From assembly GCF_016734905.1 (NCBI RefSeq), contig NZ_JAERPO010000001.1:1240001-1304000 (forward strand): a stretch of 64,000 bases of DNA, in the 5' to 3' direction. The notes beneath the pieces are model-generated. The model did not search any database and was not told the origin of the DNA. It was given only the letters and a program-made list of their open reading frames with translations. Of this stretch, positions 33,906 to 43,361 are shown piece by piece (within the stretch, counting starts at the first letter, position 1; every line of letters starts with the position of its first letter). The stretch comes from Sphingopyxis jiangsuensis (GTDB lineage: Bacteria > Pseudomonadota > Alphaproteobacteria > Sphingomonadales > Sphingomonadaceae). The position numbers and the translations under genes are program-made.

Positions 33906-35057
33906 CGCTGCCTGCAGGTCGGCAAGACGCTGGCGCAACGCCGGAAACTGATCCTCTTTGGTGACGCCCAACCGCACGATCGTCACCCGCTGCGACGGCG
34001 AGACGATGATATATTGGCCCTGATGGCCGATGCACGCGAACAGGTCGTTCGGCCCGCGCTCGGGCCAAAGCGCCGCGCGCGCGCCCGGCGGACGCCGCCG
34101 GTTGAGCCAGATATGCCCGCCATAGCCCGCATCGTTCGGCGAAGGCGACAGCATGAAGCGCATCCAGCTTTCGGGCAGCAATCGCTGGCCGCCCGCGACG
34201 CCCCGGTTGCGCAGGAACTCTCCGAAACGCGCATAATCGCGTGCCGTGGCATGCATGATCGAGCCGCCGATCATCGTCCCCTTCGCGTCGAATTCCGGCG
34301 TCAGGCTGGTCATACCGAGCGGCTCGGCCAGTCGCCCGCGGATATATTCGCGCATCGCGTCGCGGCGCGCGGTCGCGCCTTGCGCGGGGGTCAGCGTGTC
34401 GGCCAATATGTCAGACAGGATGACACTGGTCGCCGAACTATAGTTGAACCGCTCGCCGGGCTGCGCGGCCGCGGGCTTCGCTTCGGCAAAACCCGCCATG
34501 TCGGCGGCTCCTGCGCCGAACAGCATTTCGACGGTGTCGCCCTCCCAGATCGGATCGCCATTTTCGACATGCTCGATCCCCGACGACATATGGAGTAGAT
34601 GGCGCAGCGTGATGGCGCCGCGCGGATCGCCGCTGCGCTGCCACGCGGTGACCGGGGCGGGACCGTCGAGCGCGAGCTGCCCGTCGGCGACCATGAACCC
34701 CGCGAGCACCGCGGTAATGCTCTTGGCCATCGACCAGCTGATAAGCTTCGTGTCGGGCCCGAATCCCGCGGCATAACGTTCGTAAACGAGATCGCCATCG
34801 CGCAGCACAAGAAGCGCGCGCGTCTGCCCGACCGCTTCGCTTTCCGAGAACAGCGCTTCGGCCTTCGTACGAATATCCGCGGGAAGCGCGGGGAGCGGCT
34901 GTGGGTCGTCGGCAGCCGCAGCGGGGTCGAGCGATGCACCGAGCTTCGGGACCGGCGCCGCGGGCGCCATTGTGCCCGGCGCGGCCGCGAGCGACAAGGT
35001 CCAGCTGCCCAGAAGCACCAGCGCGGCACTTGCCACCAAGGCTTTTTTGGTCATCAT
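33900..35057 (-). CDS. Serine hydrolase, class C beta-lactamase fold
   Basis: A 385-residue periplasmic protein with a signal peptide (1-26). The nucleophile motif is SMAK (Ser109, Lys112) in LISWSMAKS. The second motif is FNYSSATS (Tyr-Ser-Ser), and GHQGQYI is the HxG third motif. These are family VIII esterase/PBP4-like enzymes; true beta-lactamase activity cannot be assumed. The start lies 9 bp from a divergent GTG, so promoters of the two genes must overlap coding sequence. Confidence 0.89.
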   Translation of the reverse strand: MMTKKALVASAALVLLGSWTLSLAAAPGTMAPAAPVPKLGASLDPAAAADDPQPLPALPADIRTKAEALFSESEAVGQTRALLVLRDGDLVYERYAAGFGPDTKLISWSMAKSITAVLAGFMVADGQLALDGPAPVTAWQRSGDPRGAITLRHLLHMSSGIEHVENGDPIWEGDTVEMLFGAGAADMAGFAEAKPAAAQPGERFNYSSATSVILSDILADTLTPAQGATARRDAMREYIRGRLAEPLGMTSLTPEFDAKGTMIGGSIMHATARDYARFGEFLRNRGVAGGQRLLPESWMRFMLSPSPNDAGYGGHIWLNRRRPPGARAALWPERGPNDLFACIGHQGQYIIVSPSQRVTIVRLGVTKEDQFPALRQRLADLQAAL

Positions 35058-35065
35058 GCCCGACC

Positions 35066-35497
35066 GTGACTAACACCAACCCGCCCCCATCGGCAACGCC
35101 CGAGCCCGTACCGCCGCCTCCGTCGTCTGTATCCCGGTCCGACACCCCCGCAACCGGAAGGGACCGGGCGCGCAAGCCCGGACGCTGGGGCGGGTGCCTT
35201 CCGTGGGCGATCCTCATCGGCGTCATACTTGCGGGCTGGCTGGTCTGGAAATTTCCGTCGTTCAAGGCACAGGCCGAGCTCGGTTCGGCCTATGCCGCGC
35301 GCGTCGGTTGCTCGTGCCGCTACGTCCAGGGCCGCAGCCTCGAAAGCTGCCAGAGCGACTTCGAACCCGGCATGGAGATGGTGTCGCTGAGCGAGGATCC
35401 CGACACGCGCACCATCACCGGCAGCGTCCCCCTCCTCGCCTCGCGCAGCGCGCGCTATGCGGGGGCAAGCGGCTGCCTGCTCGACCCCGCCGATTAG
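35066..35497 (+). CDS. Hypothetical single-pass membrane protein
   Basis: A 143-residue protein from GTG 35066. A Pro-rich cytoplasmic N-terminus (TNTNPPPSATPEPVPPPP) and Arg/Lys cluster precede one helix (residues about 49-63, LPWAILIGVILAGWLVW). The outer part has paired cysteines: GCSCRYVQGRSLESCQSDF and a final Cys in SGCLLDP. It is probably a periplasmic domain with disulfides. No family is recognised. No ATG is available, so the start is uncertain, but the membrane helix and Cys pattern argue for a real protein. Confidence 0.62.
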   Translation: MTNTNPPPSATPEPVPPPPSSVSRSDTPATGRDRARKPGRWGGCLPWAILIGVILAGWLVWKFPSFKAQAELGSAYAARVGCSCRYVQGRSLESCQSDFEPGMEMVSLSEDPDTRTITGSVPLLASRSARYAGASGCLLDPAD

Positions 35498-35507
35498 GGT
35501 CAGGACC

Positions 35508-36428
35508 TCAGGAAACCAGAAAGGCGTCCATCGCGGCATTGACCGCGTCGGGCGCCTCCCACGGCACGAAATGGCCGCAGTCGGGGACGCGGACAATCGT
35601 CGCGTTGGGAACAAATTCGTCGATGCCCTCGAGGTTGCATGGCGGCAGGGCCGTATCGTCCAGCGCCCAGATCACGAGCGTCGGAATGGTCAGCGTCGGA
35701 AACGGCGACGACGGCGGTTCGGCATAGGGATCGTCCATTGCAGGCACCGCCAGCGGCGACGCGCGGTACCAATTGAGCATCGCGCGGCAGGCGTCGCGAT
35801 CTTCCCAGTCGGCGAGCAGACGGTCGATCTCGTCGGCGGGCTGCAATCCGCCACTCGGCGTCCGCCCCTCGAACGCCAGCCCCAATATCCCTGCAATCCC
35901 CTTTTCCTCGACCAGCCCGTCGTTCGCGGCGTCGCGGAAGGTGCGGATATATTGGCTGGCAGCGCGCTGCTCGGCATTGGTCGCGAGCAGGCGCTGGAAA
36001 ATGCCGGGGTGCGGCGCGTTGGCAATCACCGCACGCGTCACGCGCCCGGCCCATTGGGGATGCAGTCCGCCCGGCTGGCCGCCGAGTGCGACACCCCACG
36101 CAATCGCCCCGCCCCAATCATGACCGACAACGGTGAACTCATCGACCTCGAGCGCGTCGGCGAGCGCGAATATGTCGGCGATCAACTTGTCGGGGGTATA
36201 GGCCTCGACCGCCTGCGGCTTCGACGAGCCGCGATAGCCGCGCTGGTCGGGCGCGATGCAGCGAAAGCGAGTCGCGAAATGCGGAAGCTGGTGGCGCCAC
36301 GTGCGGTGCGATTCGGGAAAGCCGTGGAGGAAGATCAACACCGGCGCGTCGCGCGGCCCCATATCGACCGTGTCGAGTTCGACTCCGGTTGCAAGTTTCA
36401 CCCGCCGCTGTTCGAAATCGCCGACCAT
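35508..36428 (-). CDS. Epoxide-hydrolase-like alpha/beta hydrolase
   Basis: A 306-residue enzyme with the epoxide hydrolase/haloalkane dehalogenase architecture. HGFPESHRTW is the oxyanion motif, GHDWGGAIAW carries an Asp nucleophile rather than Ser, and DCGHFVPWEAPD holds the catalytic His. An Asp nucleophile means epoxide hydrolase, dehalogenase or fluoroacetate dehalogenase; the sequence does not separate these firmly. ATG 36428 follows GGGAGCGG. The 158 bp to the pirin gene hold no gene. Confidence 0.88.
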   Translation of the reverse strand: MVGDFEQRRVKLATGVELDTVDMGPRDAPVLIFLHGFPESHRTWRHQLPHFATRFRCIAPDQRGYRGSSKPQAVEAYTPDKLIADIFALADALEVDEFTVVGHDWGGAIAWGVALGGQPGGLHPQWAGRVTRAVIANAPHPGIFQRLLATNAEQRAASQYIRTFRDAANDGLVEEKGIAGILGLAFEGRTPSGGLQPADEIDRLLADWEDRDACRAMLNWYRASPLAVPAMDDPYAEPPSSPFPTLTIPTLVIWALDDTALPPCNLEGIDEFVPNATIVRVPDCGHFVPWEAPDAVNAAMDAFLVS

Positions 36429-36586
36429 CGCCCGCTCCCTTTGGTTTCGTTTCGCAACCAATGTGGCGAGGATCAGAGCGGCTGGCAAGCCGCGACAATG
36501 GATGGGGTGCGAGGTTATGGGGCCGGGAGCGACGGCAGGTCCGGATCGGGTGGATCACGGCCGTTTCCCATAGCGGTCGCCGCTAG

Positions 36587-37471
36587 CTAAGGATAGCTCA
36601 CCGTCTTTGGCACTTCGGGGATCGGGATGAATTCCTCGCTGTCGCCGGGGACGAGCGGGAAATTGCGGTCCTTCCAGTCGTGTTTCGCCTGCGTGATTCG
36701 TTCGCGCGACGAGCTGACGAAGTTCCACCAGACGTGGCGCGGGGTCGTGAACGCCTCGCCGCCGAGCAGCATCACGCGCGCGTCGCTCGCCGCACGCAGC
36801 GTCATCGCCTCGCCGGGTTTCAATATATACAGGCTGTGCCTTTCAAGCCGCTCGCCGTCGAGGCTGGCATCGCCGAGCGCCACGAGCACGGCGCGCTCAT
36901 CCGCCTCGGCTTCAATCGGGATGCTCGCGCCTGCGTTCATCAATATATCGGCATAGATGGTCGAGCTGTGCTGGGTGATCGGCGATGTCGCGCCCCACAG
37001 GCTGCCCATGATAACGCGCGCCGAAACGCCATTGTCTTCGACCAAAGGCAGGTCGTCCTTCGCCACATGCTCGAACGCCGGATCAATCTCTTCCTTGCCG
37101 TCGGGCAGCGCGAGCCAGGTCTGCATTCCCGAGATCGGCGATCCCGTGGCGCGCGCGGCCGAAGGCGTGCGCTCCGAATGAACGATACCGCGGCCAGCGG
37201 TCATCAGATTGCACGCCCCTGGCCGGATCGTCGCATAGGTGCCAAGGCTGTCGCGATGATCGATCGCGCCTTCGAAGAGATAGGTGACGGTGGCGAGGTT
37301 GATGTGCGGGTGCGGGCGCACGTCCATCCCCTTGCCGATGTCGAAATGCGCCGGGCCGAATTGATCGACGAAGATGAAGGGGCCGACCATCGTGCGCGCC
37401 TTGTCCGGCAGGGTGCGGCGCACCTCGAAAGCGCCGATGTCGTGCGTCGAGGGCGTAATCACCGTAACCAT
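36587..37471 (-). CDS. Pirin family protein
   Basis: A 294-residue double-cupin protein. The N-terminal cupin has the metal ligands of pirins (HPHINLATVTYLFEG, then GRGIVHSERTP). Some bacterial pirins are quercetin dioxygenases and others regulate metabolism. The ATG (37471) shares its A with the cupin stop codon (TGATG), so it is coupled. It is the last gene of the bolA-DUF2200-cupin-pirin run. Confidence 0.9.
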   Translation of the reverse strand: MVTVITPSTHDIGAFEVRRTLPDKARTMVGPFIFVDQFGPAHFDIGKGMDVRPHPHINLATVTYLFEGAIDHRDSLGTYATIRPGACNLMTAGRGIVHSERTPSAARATGSPISGMQTWLALPDGKEEIDPAFEHVAKDDLPLVEDNGVSARVIMGSLWGATSPITQHSSTIYADILMNAGASIPIEAEADERAVLVALGDASLDGERLERHSLYILKPGEAMTLRAASDARVMLLGGEAFTTPRHVWWNFVSSSRERITQAKHDWKDRNFPLVPGDSEEFIPIPEVPKTVSYP

Positions 37472-37842
37472 CAGCCAAGCCTTTCGAGGGTCGCTCGCGT
37501 CTTGTCGGTTTCGACATTGCCGGTGTTGAGCACCGTGTTGGGCTCGAGAAGCAGGACATGGCATTCGCCGTCCAGTGCCTCGGGGCAATGTTCCACGCCG
37601 TGCGGAATGATGATGAATTCGCCTGCTTCGACGATCACATCGCCGGTGCGCAGCCCCATCTTCATCCGCCCTGCGACGACGAGGAACAATTCATCCTCGC
37701 GCTCATGATGATGCCAGTCGAACTTGCCGTCGAGTTTCACCAGCTTGACCTGGAAATCGTTGATGTCGCCCGCAACGCGCGGATTCCAATGGTCGCCAAA
37801 ACTCGCAAAGGCGTGCGCCAGATTGACCTTGTCGATCGTCAT
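37471..37842 (-). CDS. Single-domain cupin
   Basis: A 123-residue cupin. The metal motif 1 is [18 protein letters not shown] and motif 2 is [12 protein letters not shown]. The small size and His-rich motif suit a metal-binding storage or dioxygenase-like cupin of unknown substrate. Its start overlaps the DUF2200 stop and its end overlaps pirin. Confidence 0.87.
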   Translation of the reverse strand: MTIDKVNLAHAFASFGDHWNPRVAGDINDFQVKLVKLDGKFDWHHHEREDELFLVVAGRMKMGLRTGDVIVEAGEFIIIPHGVEHCPEALDGECHVLLLEPNTVLNTGNVETDKTRATLERLG

Positions 37843-38198
37843 GATGCCGGCGCCCGAAGGATCTTTTCCATCGCCTTGCCCTTGGCAAGCTCATCAACCA
37901 GCTTGTCGAGATAGCGGATCTCGCGCATCAGCGGGTCGTCCACATTCTCGACGCGGACGCCGCAGACGACACCCTTGATCTGGTCGCGCGCGCTGTTCAT
38001 CGCGGGTGCCTTGTCGAAAAAGCCGCGAAAGTCGGTCGCAGACGCGATCTCCGCGTCGAGTTGCTTCTGGCTGTATCCCGTCAGCCACCGGATGATCTCA
38101 TCAACCTCGGCCTTTGTCCGCCCCTTGCGTTCGGCCTTGGCGACATAGTGCGGATAGACGCTGGCGAAGCTGGTCGAAAAGATGCGATGCTCCGCCAC
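37839..38198 (-). CDS. DUF2200 family protein
   Basis: A 119-residue protein recognisable as DUF2200 by [19 protein letters not shown], then [11 protein letters not shown] and [25 protein letters not shown]. It is cytosolic and mostly helical. Function is unknown. It is 3 bp from bolA and overlaps the cupin gene. Confidence 0.87.
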   Translation of the reverse strand: MAEHRIFSTSFASVYPHYVAKAERKGRTKAEVDEIIRWLTGYSQKQLDAEIASATDFRGFFDKAPAMNSARDQIKGVVCGVRVENVDDPLMREIRYLDKLVDELAKGKAMEKILRAPAS

Positions 38199-38201
38199 CC
38201 G

Positions 38202-38480
38202 CTACTCCCCCGGCGCCGTCGCGCGGATCGCGAGCGCGTGGACGCGCTGCCCCGGCAAATCGCCGAGCGCCTTGTTCACCGCGCGCTGGCGCGCGACGCG
38301 ATTCTGCCCGGCAAAGCCCGCCCATTCGATGCTGAGGCTGAAATGCGACTCGCCCGACCCGTCATCGCCGGCATGGCCATGATGTTGCGCGCTATCATTG
38401 CTGAGCACGAAATTGGCGTCGGGAAAAGCTGCGCGTAGCAGGCTTTCCATTTCTGTTTGCACGGGGCCCTTGGTCGTCAT
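38202..38480 (-). CDS. BolA-family protein
   Basis: A 92-residue BolA-like protein: LLRAAFPDANFVLSNDSAQH, then HFSLSIEWAGFAGQNRVARQ and the helix VNKALGDLPGQRVHALAI. BolA proteins pair with monothiol glutaredoxins and help traffic Fe-S clusters. The conserved His near residue 63-70 of the family is represented by HFSL and VHAL. Start choice: ATG 38480 or ATG 38492. The J-domain gene diverges from the same bases. Confidence 0.9.
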   Translation of the reverse strand: MTTKGPVQTEMESLLRAAFPDANFVLSNDSAQHHGHAGDDGSGESHFSLSIEWAGFAGQNRVARQRAVNKALGDLPGQRVHALAIRATAPGE

Positions 38481-39138
38481 GGGGTTGACCATAGCCGCCG
38501 CGTCGCCAAATTATAAGGCCTCCCAAGACTCCCGAAAGCCTGGTTTGCCTCCTTCTGCCCGCCCCAATCGATTCCACGGTCGCATTCCCCGCGAAGCGCC
38601 CTGCGCCGTTCCCGGCTGCGGCGAGGCCGGCGAATTTCGTGCCCCGGCCACGGCGCATCGCTCGCCCGACGGGCCGCCGCCCTACCGCTGGCTGTGCCTT
38701 GACCATGTGCGCGAATTCAATGCGGGCTATAATTTCTTTGACGGGATGAGCGCCGACCAGATTCTGGCCGCGCAGTCGCCGACGTCGGGCTGGGAAACCG
38801 AAAGCCGCGCCTTTCGCGCAGCGGGGAGCGCGGACCTGCCGCCGCGCTGGGCCGATTTCAAGGATCCGATGGACGCGCTCGGCGCGCGCTTTCGCCAGCG
38901 GATGGACGAGGCGCGGCGCGAGGCCGCCGACCCGCGCTTCACGCGCGACGAGCATCGCGCGCTCCAGACGATGGGGCTTGCGGCCGATGCCGACCGCACC
39001 GCGTTGCGCCGCCGCTACGGCGAACTGGTCCGCAAATATCACCCCGACCGCAACGGTGGCGACCGCAGTTACGAAACGCGGCTTGGCGCGGTGGTCGAGG
39101 CCTATCAACTGCTCCGCAAATCGCGCGCCTTCGCCTGA
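38479..39138 (+). CDS. J-domain protein linked to cobS
   Basis: The frame gives 219 residues from ATG 38479. The conserved part begins near 38560 (RFHGRIPREAPCAVPGCGEAGEF), with a Cys pair, then RWLCLDHVREFNAGYNFF with another Cys and His, which suggests a small zinc site. A C-terminal J domain carries KYHPDRNGG. Proteins like this sit beside cobS in many alphaproteobacteria. The true start may be a later TTG around 38548, because ATG 38479 overlaps the bolA start codon on the other strand. Confidence 0.85.
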   Translation: MGLTIAAASPNYKASQDSRKPGLPPSARPNRFHGRIPREAPCAVPGCGEAGEFRAPATAHRSPDGPPPYRWLCLDHVREFNAGYNFFDGMSADQILAAQSPTSGWETESRAFRAAGSADLPPRWADFKDPMDALGARFRQRMDEARREAADPRFTRDEHRALQTMGLAADADRTALRRRYGELVRKYHPDRNGGDRSYETRLGAVVEAYQLLRKSRAFA

Positions 39139-39249
39139 CGTGTCGACGACAAAAGGCGTTGCAAGCCGCAACCCGTCGCTCTACCGCGCTATGCTTGGCG
39201 CCGTCGGCTCCGCCGGCGACTCTCCTCCAATATCAGCTGGGCCTTTGAC

Positions 39250-40239
39250 ATGACCGACATTCCGAACAGCCTCCCCGACCATCACGGTTCGACGCTCCTC
39301 GCCGCGCCCGATACCGAGGTCGATGCGCGCGAGATGTTCGGGGTCGACATCGACATGAAGGTCCCGGCGTTCAGCGAGGCCGACGAGCGCGTTCCCGACC
39401 TCGACCCGGCCTATGTCTTCGACGGCGACACCACCCTCGCGATCCTCGCGGGCTTCAAGTTCAACCGTCGCGTGATGGTGCAGGGCTATCACGGCACGGG
39501 CAAATCGACGCATATCGAACAGGTTGCCGCGCGGCTCAAATGGCCGTGCATCCGTGTCAACCTCGACGCGCATATCAGCCGCATCGACCTTGTCGGCCGC
39601 GACGCGATCGTGCTGCGCGACGGACAGCAGGTCACCGAGTTCCGCGAAGGCCTGCTCCCCTGGGCGCTGCAGACGCCGACCGCGCTCGTCTTTGACGAAT
39701 ATGACGCGGGACGCCCCGACGTGATGTTCGTGATCCAGCGCGTGCTCGAGGCCGAGGGCAAGCTGACGCTGCTCGACCAGAACCGCGTCATCCGCCCGAA
39801 TCCGCATTTCCGTCTTTTCTCGACCGCGAACACCGTCGGACTTGGCGATACGAGCGGGCTGTATCATGGCACGCAACAGATCAACCAGGGCCAGATGGAC
39901 CGCTGGAACATCGTCGTCACGCTGAACTATCTGCCCGCCGCAACCGAAAGCGCGATCATTCTGGCGAAGGTTCCTGCCACCGACGAGACGACCGTCGCCA
40001 ACATGGTCAAGGTCGCCGATCTGACGCGGCAGGGCTTTATCAACGGCGACATCTCGACTGTGATGAGCCCGCGCACCGTGATCAGCTGGGCGCAGAACAC
40101 CGCGATTTTCAACAATCTCGGCTTTGCCTTCCGCCTGTCCTTCCTCAACAAGTGCGACGAGGCCGAGCGGATGATCGTCGCCGAATATTTCCAGCGCGTG
40201 TTCGGCGAGGACCTTCCCGAAGGCGTCGTCGGCAAGTGA
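39250..40239 (+). CDS. cobS: Cobaltochelatase subunit CobS (MoxR-type AAA+ ATPase)
   Basis: A 329-residue AAA+ protein of the CobNST complex that inserts Co2+ into hydrogenobyrinate a,c-diamide. Walker A is GYHGTGKST (79-87). Walker B is [14 protein letters not shown]. The sensor region [20 protein letters not shown] is typical of CobS. The N-terminal block [25 protein letters not shown] is also conserved. CobN, the large subunit, is not in the window. The stop overlaps the GTG of the next gene. Confidence 0.95.
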   Translation: MTDIPNSLPDHHGSTLLAAPDTEVDAREMFGVDIDMKVPAFSEADERVPDLDPAYVFDGDTTLAILAGFKFNRRVMVQGYHGTGKSTHIEQVAARLKWPCIRVNLDAHISRIDLVGRDAIVLRDGQQVTEFREGLLPWALQTPTALVFDEYDAGRPDVMFVIQRVLEAEGKLTLLDQNRVIRPNPHFRLFSTANTVGLGDTSGLYHGTQQINQGQMDRWNIVVTLNYLPAATESAIILAKVPATDETTVANMVKVADLTRQGFINGDISTVMSPRTVISWAQNTAIFNNLGFAFRLSFLNKCDEAERMIVAEYFQRVFGEDLPEGVVGK

Positions 40240-41423
40240 TTTCGCCGCGCCGCCTCTGGGTGGCGCTCGCGGCGCTCGCGCTCGTCGGTTGCGCGACCGG
40301 CGTCGACTACGGACCGGTGCGCCACGCCGACTATGTCGCCGACGCGCGCTGCACGCCGGACCCCGGCGCGCCTGTCGATGACGCTGCGCTGCTGCTCTTC
40401 TTTGCGACGAGCCGCCTGCCCGATTGTCGCAGCCCCGACATCGTCCTGCTCTCCCATCGCGGCGACAGGGTGCGCTATGGCCGCTTCGCCGCACCGCGCG
40501 ATGAGATGCTGGGCGGCAAGCAACGCTTTCGCACGCCCTTCGCCCTGCAGACACCCGACGACTGGTGGCGCGCGCTGCGGGCAGAAACCGACCGCCGGCA
40601 GGGCCGCGTCCTGCTTTACGTGCATGGATATCGCGAGAATTTCGAGACGACCACAAAGGATGCCGCGCAGATCAGCCGGATGACGGGGTTCGACGGTCCG
40701 GTTGTCGCCTATAGCTGGCCGTCGCAGGGCGACCTGCTCGGCTATGGCGTCGACGAGACGAACATGTATCACGACGTCCGCAATTTCCGCGACTTCCTGA
40801 AAGCGCTCGCCGAACAGGACTGGGTCAAGGAAATCGTCGTCGTTTCGCATTCGCTCGGCGCGCGGCTGGTCGTTCCCGCCATCGCCTATGTCGACCGCGT
40901 CGCCGCCCGCGAAGACAGCGGCAATATTTCGAACATCATCCTCGCCTCGCCCGACATCGACCGCGAAACGTTCGAGCGCGACGCGCAAGACCTTGTGCTC
41001 ACTGCGCGACACGTGGCGGCAGGAAGGCGCATCACCGTCTATGTTTCGCATTCCGACAAGGCGCTGGCGGCGTCGCGGACGCTGCACGGCTATCCGCGGC
41101 TGGGTTCGCCCTATTGCTTCGACACTTTCGCCGCCGACGAACTCAAGGCCGAGGGGCTACCCGTGCGTTGCTACGCCGCCGCGATGCCGGGGGTCACGAT
41201 CATCGACACGACCGACGTGTCGCGCGGGGCGACCGGACACAGCAATTTCCTGCGCAGCGCCGTCGCGTGCCGCGACTTCATCGATGTCGTCGCGGGCAAA
41301 AACGAACGGTCCGAGCGCGTCGCAACGAAATGGCCGCACGTCTTCCTGCTACGCCCCGATCCGGCGATGCCAAAGGAGATGGATGGAGCCATCTGTCATC
41401 GGGTGGGCAACGGCGAAGGCTGA
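40236..41423 (+). CDS. DUF900 alpha/beta-hydrolase lipoprotein
   Basis: A 395-residue lipoprotein (lipobox ALVGC, about residue 20). The hydrolase part is DUF900: [37 protein letters not shown] and [14 protein letters not shown] with the nucleophile Ser in SHSLG. The substrate is unknown. GTG 40236 overlaps the cobS stop; the frame is open further upstream but runs antisense to nothing useful and lacks a signal. It stands between cobS and cobT. Confidence 0.88.
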   Translation: MISPRRLWVALAALALVGCATGVDYGPVRHADYVADARCTPDPGAPVDDAALLLFFATSRLPDCRSPDIVLLSHRGDRVRYGRFAAPRDEMLGGKQRFRTPFALQTPDDWWRALRAETDRRQGRVLLYVHGYRENFETTTKDAAQISRMTGFDGPVVAYSWPSQGDLLGYGVDETNMYHDVRNFRDFLKALAEQDWVKEIVVVSHSLGARLVVPAIAYVDRVAAREDSGNISNIILASPDIDRETFERDAQDLVLTARHVAAGRRITVYVSHSDKALAASRTLHGYPRLGSPYCFDTFAADELKAEGLPVRCYAAAMPGVTIIDTTDVSRGATGHSNFLRSAVACRDFIDVVAGKNERSERVATKWPHVFLLRPDPAMPKEMDGAICHRVGNGEG

Positions 41424-41430
41424 CGCCGCG

Positions 41431-41565
41431 TCAGCCGAAGCCGCACATGATCGCCATATCGGCGAGCCAAACGACCGCACCTTCCCTACGCCACAGCGCC
41501 AGACCGGCGACCGCGATCAGCGCAAAGGCGCCGAGCGCGATCCAGTCGTGCCGCGCGATCCTCAT
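41431..41565 (-). CDS. Small membrane protein, 44 aa, coupled to the MFS gene
   Basis: ATG 41565 overlaps the MFS stop (ATGA). The peptide MRIARHDWIALGAFALIAVA then continues through a second hydrophobic stretch (EGAVVWLADMAIMCGFG). One to two helices are possible. Coupled translation and clean composition support it. No family is named. Confidence 0.5.
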   Translation of the reverse strand: MRIARHDWIALGAFALIAVAGLALWRREGAVVWLADMAIMCGFG

Positions 41566-42764
41566 GCCGGTTGCAGCCTTTTGACGGGGCTGTCGGCGAT
41601 CGGCAGGTGCACCAGCCCTGCAAACAGGCCGAGCGCGATCGCAAAGCCCCACGCGATGTCATAGCTTCCCGTTGCGTCGAAGATCAGCCCCGCCATCCAC
41701 GCGCCGAAGAAGCTGCCGACCTGATGGCTGAGGAAGACGATGCCATAGAGCATCGACAGGTGACGGATGCCGAAAATGCGCCCGACGATGCCGCTGGTGA
41801 GCGGGATCGTTCCGAGCCACAGGAAGCCCATCGCGCCCGCGAAAACGAGCGCGCTCGCATGGCTGAGCGGGACGAAAAGGAAGAGCGCGATGACCGCCGA
41901 GCGTGCGGTGTAGAGCGCCGACAGCACATATTTCTGCCGCATCATGTCGCCCGCGCGCCCGAAGACATAGGAGCCGAGGATGTTGAACAGCCCGACCAGC
42001 GCCAGCACCTGCGCGCCAATCTCGATACCCAGCCCCTTGTCGTCGAGGTAGGATGGCAGGTGCGTTGCGATGAAGGCGATGTGGAAGCCGCAAACGAAAA
42101 AGCCGGCGTTGAGCAGCCAGTAACCGCGATGCACCGCCGCCTCGCGCAGCGCCTCGCGCGCGCCTTGTTCCTCGACCGCCAGCGCCCCCGGCGCACCGGC
42201 CGCAGCCGGGCGTCCGGCGACGCCGATCGCGAGCAGCCCGCACAAGGCGACAAGCGCCGCCATAATCCACAAGGTCTGCTCATAACCGACACCGCCCAGC
42301 AGCGATGACGCGACCGGCACGACGAGGAACTGGCCGAGCGATCCGCCCGCAGTGACGATGCCGAAGGCGGTGCTGCGCTTCTCCGCGCTCACCACGCGCC
42401 CGACTGCGCCGAGCACGACGACAAAGGTCGTCGCCGACTGCGCCATGCCGATGAGCAGCCCGAAACTGATATGAAGGCCGAGCGCGTCGGTCGCGAGCGC
42501 CGCGCTGACGAGTCCGGCCGCATAGAGCAGCGCCCCGGCGACCACGACGCGTCCCGCGCCGTGCTTGTCGGCGAGCGCGCCGACGAAAGGTTGGACGAGG
42601 CCGAAAAGCAGGTTCTGGAGCGCCATCGCGAGCCCGAAGTCGGACCGGCTGATGCCGATCTCGACGCTCATTTGCGGAAGGAACAATCCGAAACTTTGCC
42701 GCACGCCCATCGCGAGGGTGACGATGAAGGCCGCGCAGGCGATGACGATCCAGGGTTTTTTCAT
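41562..42764 (-). CDS. MFS transporter, monocarboxylate/oxalate-like
   Basis: A 400-residue, 12-helix major facilitator. The first block GVRQSFGLFLPQMSVEIG and the loop GALADKHGAGRVV (motif A: G-xxx-D/R) resemble OxlT/MCT-type carriers. A central loop (about 190-215) is Ala-rich, then the second half begins HRGYWLLNAGFFVCGFHIAF, a strong mark of the same group. It imports or exports an organic acid. ATG 42764 follows no strong ribosome site; ATG 42794 is the alternative. Confidence 0.89.
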   Translation of the reverse strand: MKKPWIVIACAAFIVTLAMGVRQSFGLFLPQMSVEIGISRSDFGLAMALQNLLFGLVQPFVGALADKHGAGRVVVAGALLYAAGLVSAALATDALGLHISFGLLIGMAQSATTFVVVLGAVGRVVSAEKRSTAFGIVTAGGSLGQFLVVPVASSLLGGVGYEQTLWIMAALVALCGLLAIGVAGRPAAAGAPGALAVEEQGAREALREAAVHRGYWLLNAGFFVCGFHIAFIATHLPSYLDDKGLGIEIGAQVLALVGLFNILGSYVFGRAGDMMRQKYVLSALYTARSAVIALFLFVPLSHASALVFAGAMGFLWLGTIPLTSGIVGRIFGIRHLSMLYGIVFLSHQVGSFFGAWMAGLIFDATGSYDIAWGFAIALGLFAGLVHLPIADSPVKRLQPA

Positions 42765-42836
42765 TGGGGGAGACCTATGGCTGGGGGAAACCATGGAGCG
42801 CCGATGCGCCTCGGACGGCGCAAGGTCAAGCGAGCT

Positions 42837-43104
42837 TAGGGTCAGGACCCATTAATTACGCGTACGAGGTTTGAAGCGATTTTGTTCAGTGCGAGGAGGC
42901 AAGACGACGGAATATGTCGATATTTCTAGGCTTGCCGACGAAGCAATGGACAAAATCGGTCAAATCCCGGAGGGACGCCGAAATGGCTTCGATCTCGGGC
43001 CCGTGCGGCCTTGCGGGTAGCGATGCTACCCGCTGCACCCGCCCGGACCCGATATCTTCGCCATTTCGACGCCTCGTACGCGCAATTAATGGGTCCTGAC
43101 CCTA
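42837..43104. mobile_element. MITE-like element with long terminal inverted repeats
   Basis: A 268-bp unit. The left end TAGGGTCAGGACCCATTAAT and the right end are inverted repeats that match at about 32 of 33 positions (left 42837-42869; right 43072-43104). GCT flanks both sides (42834-42836, 43105-43107), a possible 3-bp target duplication. A 9-bp perfect hairpin GCGGGTAGC/GCTACCCGC lies at 43013-43033. No transposase frame is inside, so it would depend on one elsewhere. The 500-bp stretch 42765-43361 otherwise holds only this and repeat B3. Confidence 0.82.
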
Positions 43105-43177
43105 GCTATGGCTTTGCTTAACCCTTCTTTCGTCACCCCCGCACTGATCGGCGATCATACCTCTCAGGCGAGGAACT

Positions 43178-43300
43178 GGTGCCCCCCGGCGAAAGCCGGG
43201 GCCACGCGGCGCGGCGCTGCCCCGGAATGGACCCCGGCTTTCGCCGGGGATCGCTTGCATCACGGATAGGTATAATTTCCGACTTGATCCGGGGTGACGG
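43178..43300. repeat. Palindromic repeat related to family B, copy 3
   Basis: CCCCGGCGAAAGCCGGGG-type stem on the left (gap of one C) and CCCCGGCTTTCGCCGGGG on the right, around CCCCGGAATGGACCCCGG. A family B fragment (CTTGATCCGGGGTGACGG) follows at 43281-43300. The internal GGAATGGACCCCGG is shared with sufC copy B1. Confidence 0.85.
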
Positions 43301-43361
43301 TCTCAATGCAAGCCCTCATCCTCTTCCTTCCCTTACCAAAGCCGGTTAGAGCCGACTCGTC

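Noticed and set aside
35494..35507. A 14-bp match to the end of the MITE-like element (TTAGGGTCAGGACC)
   Set aside because: There is no partner inverted repeat within several hundred bases and the match covers a stop codon context. It is probably coincidence or at most a remnant.
38221..38480. Reading the BolA-linked region as a frameshifted gene
   Set aside because: bolA and DUF2200 are both complete with normal ends; the overlap with the J-domain start is a divergent-start effect.
42914..43099. A 61-codon plus-strand frame inside the MITE-like element
   Set aside because: It spans the right inverted repeat and the inner hairpin, has no ribosome site, and reads as no known protein.
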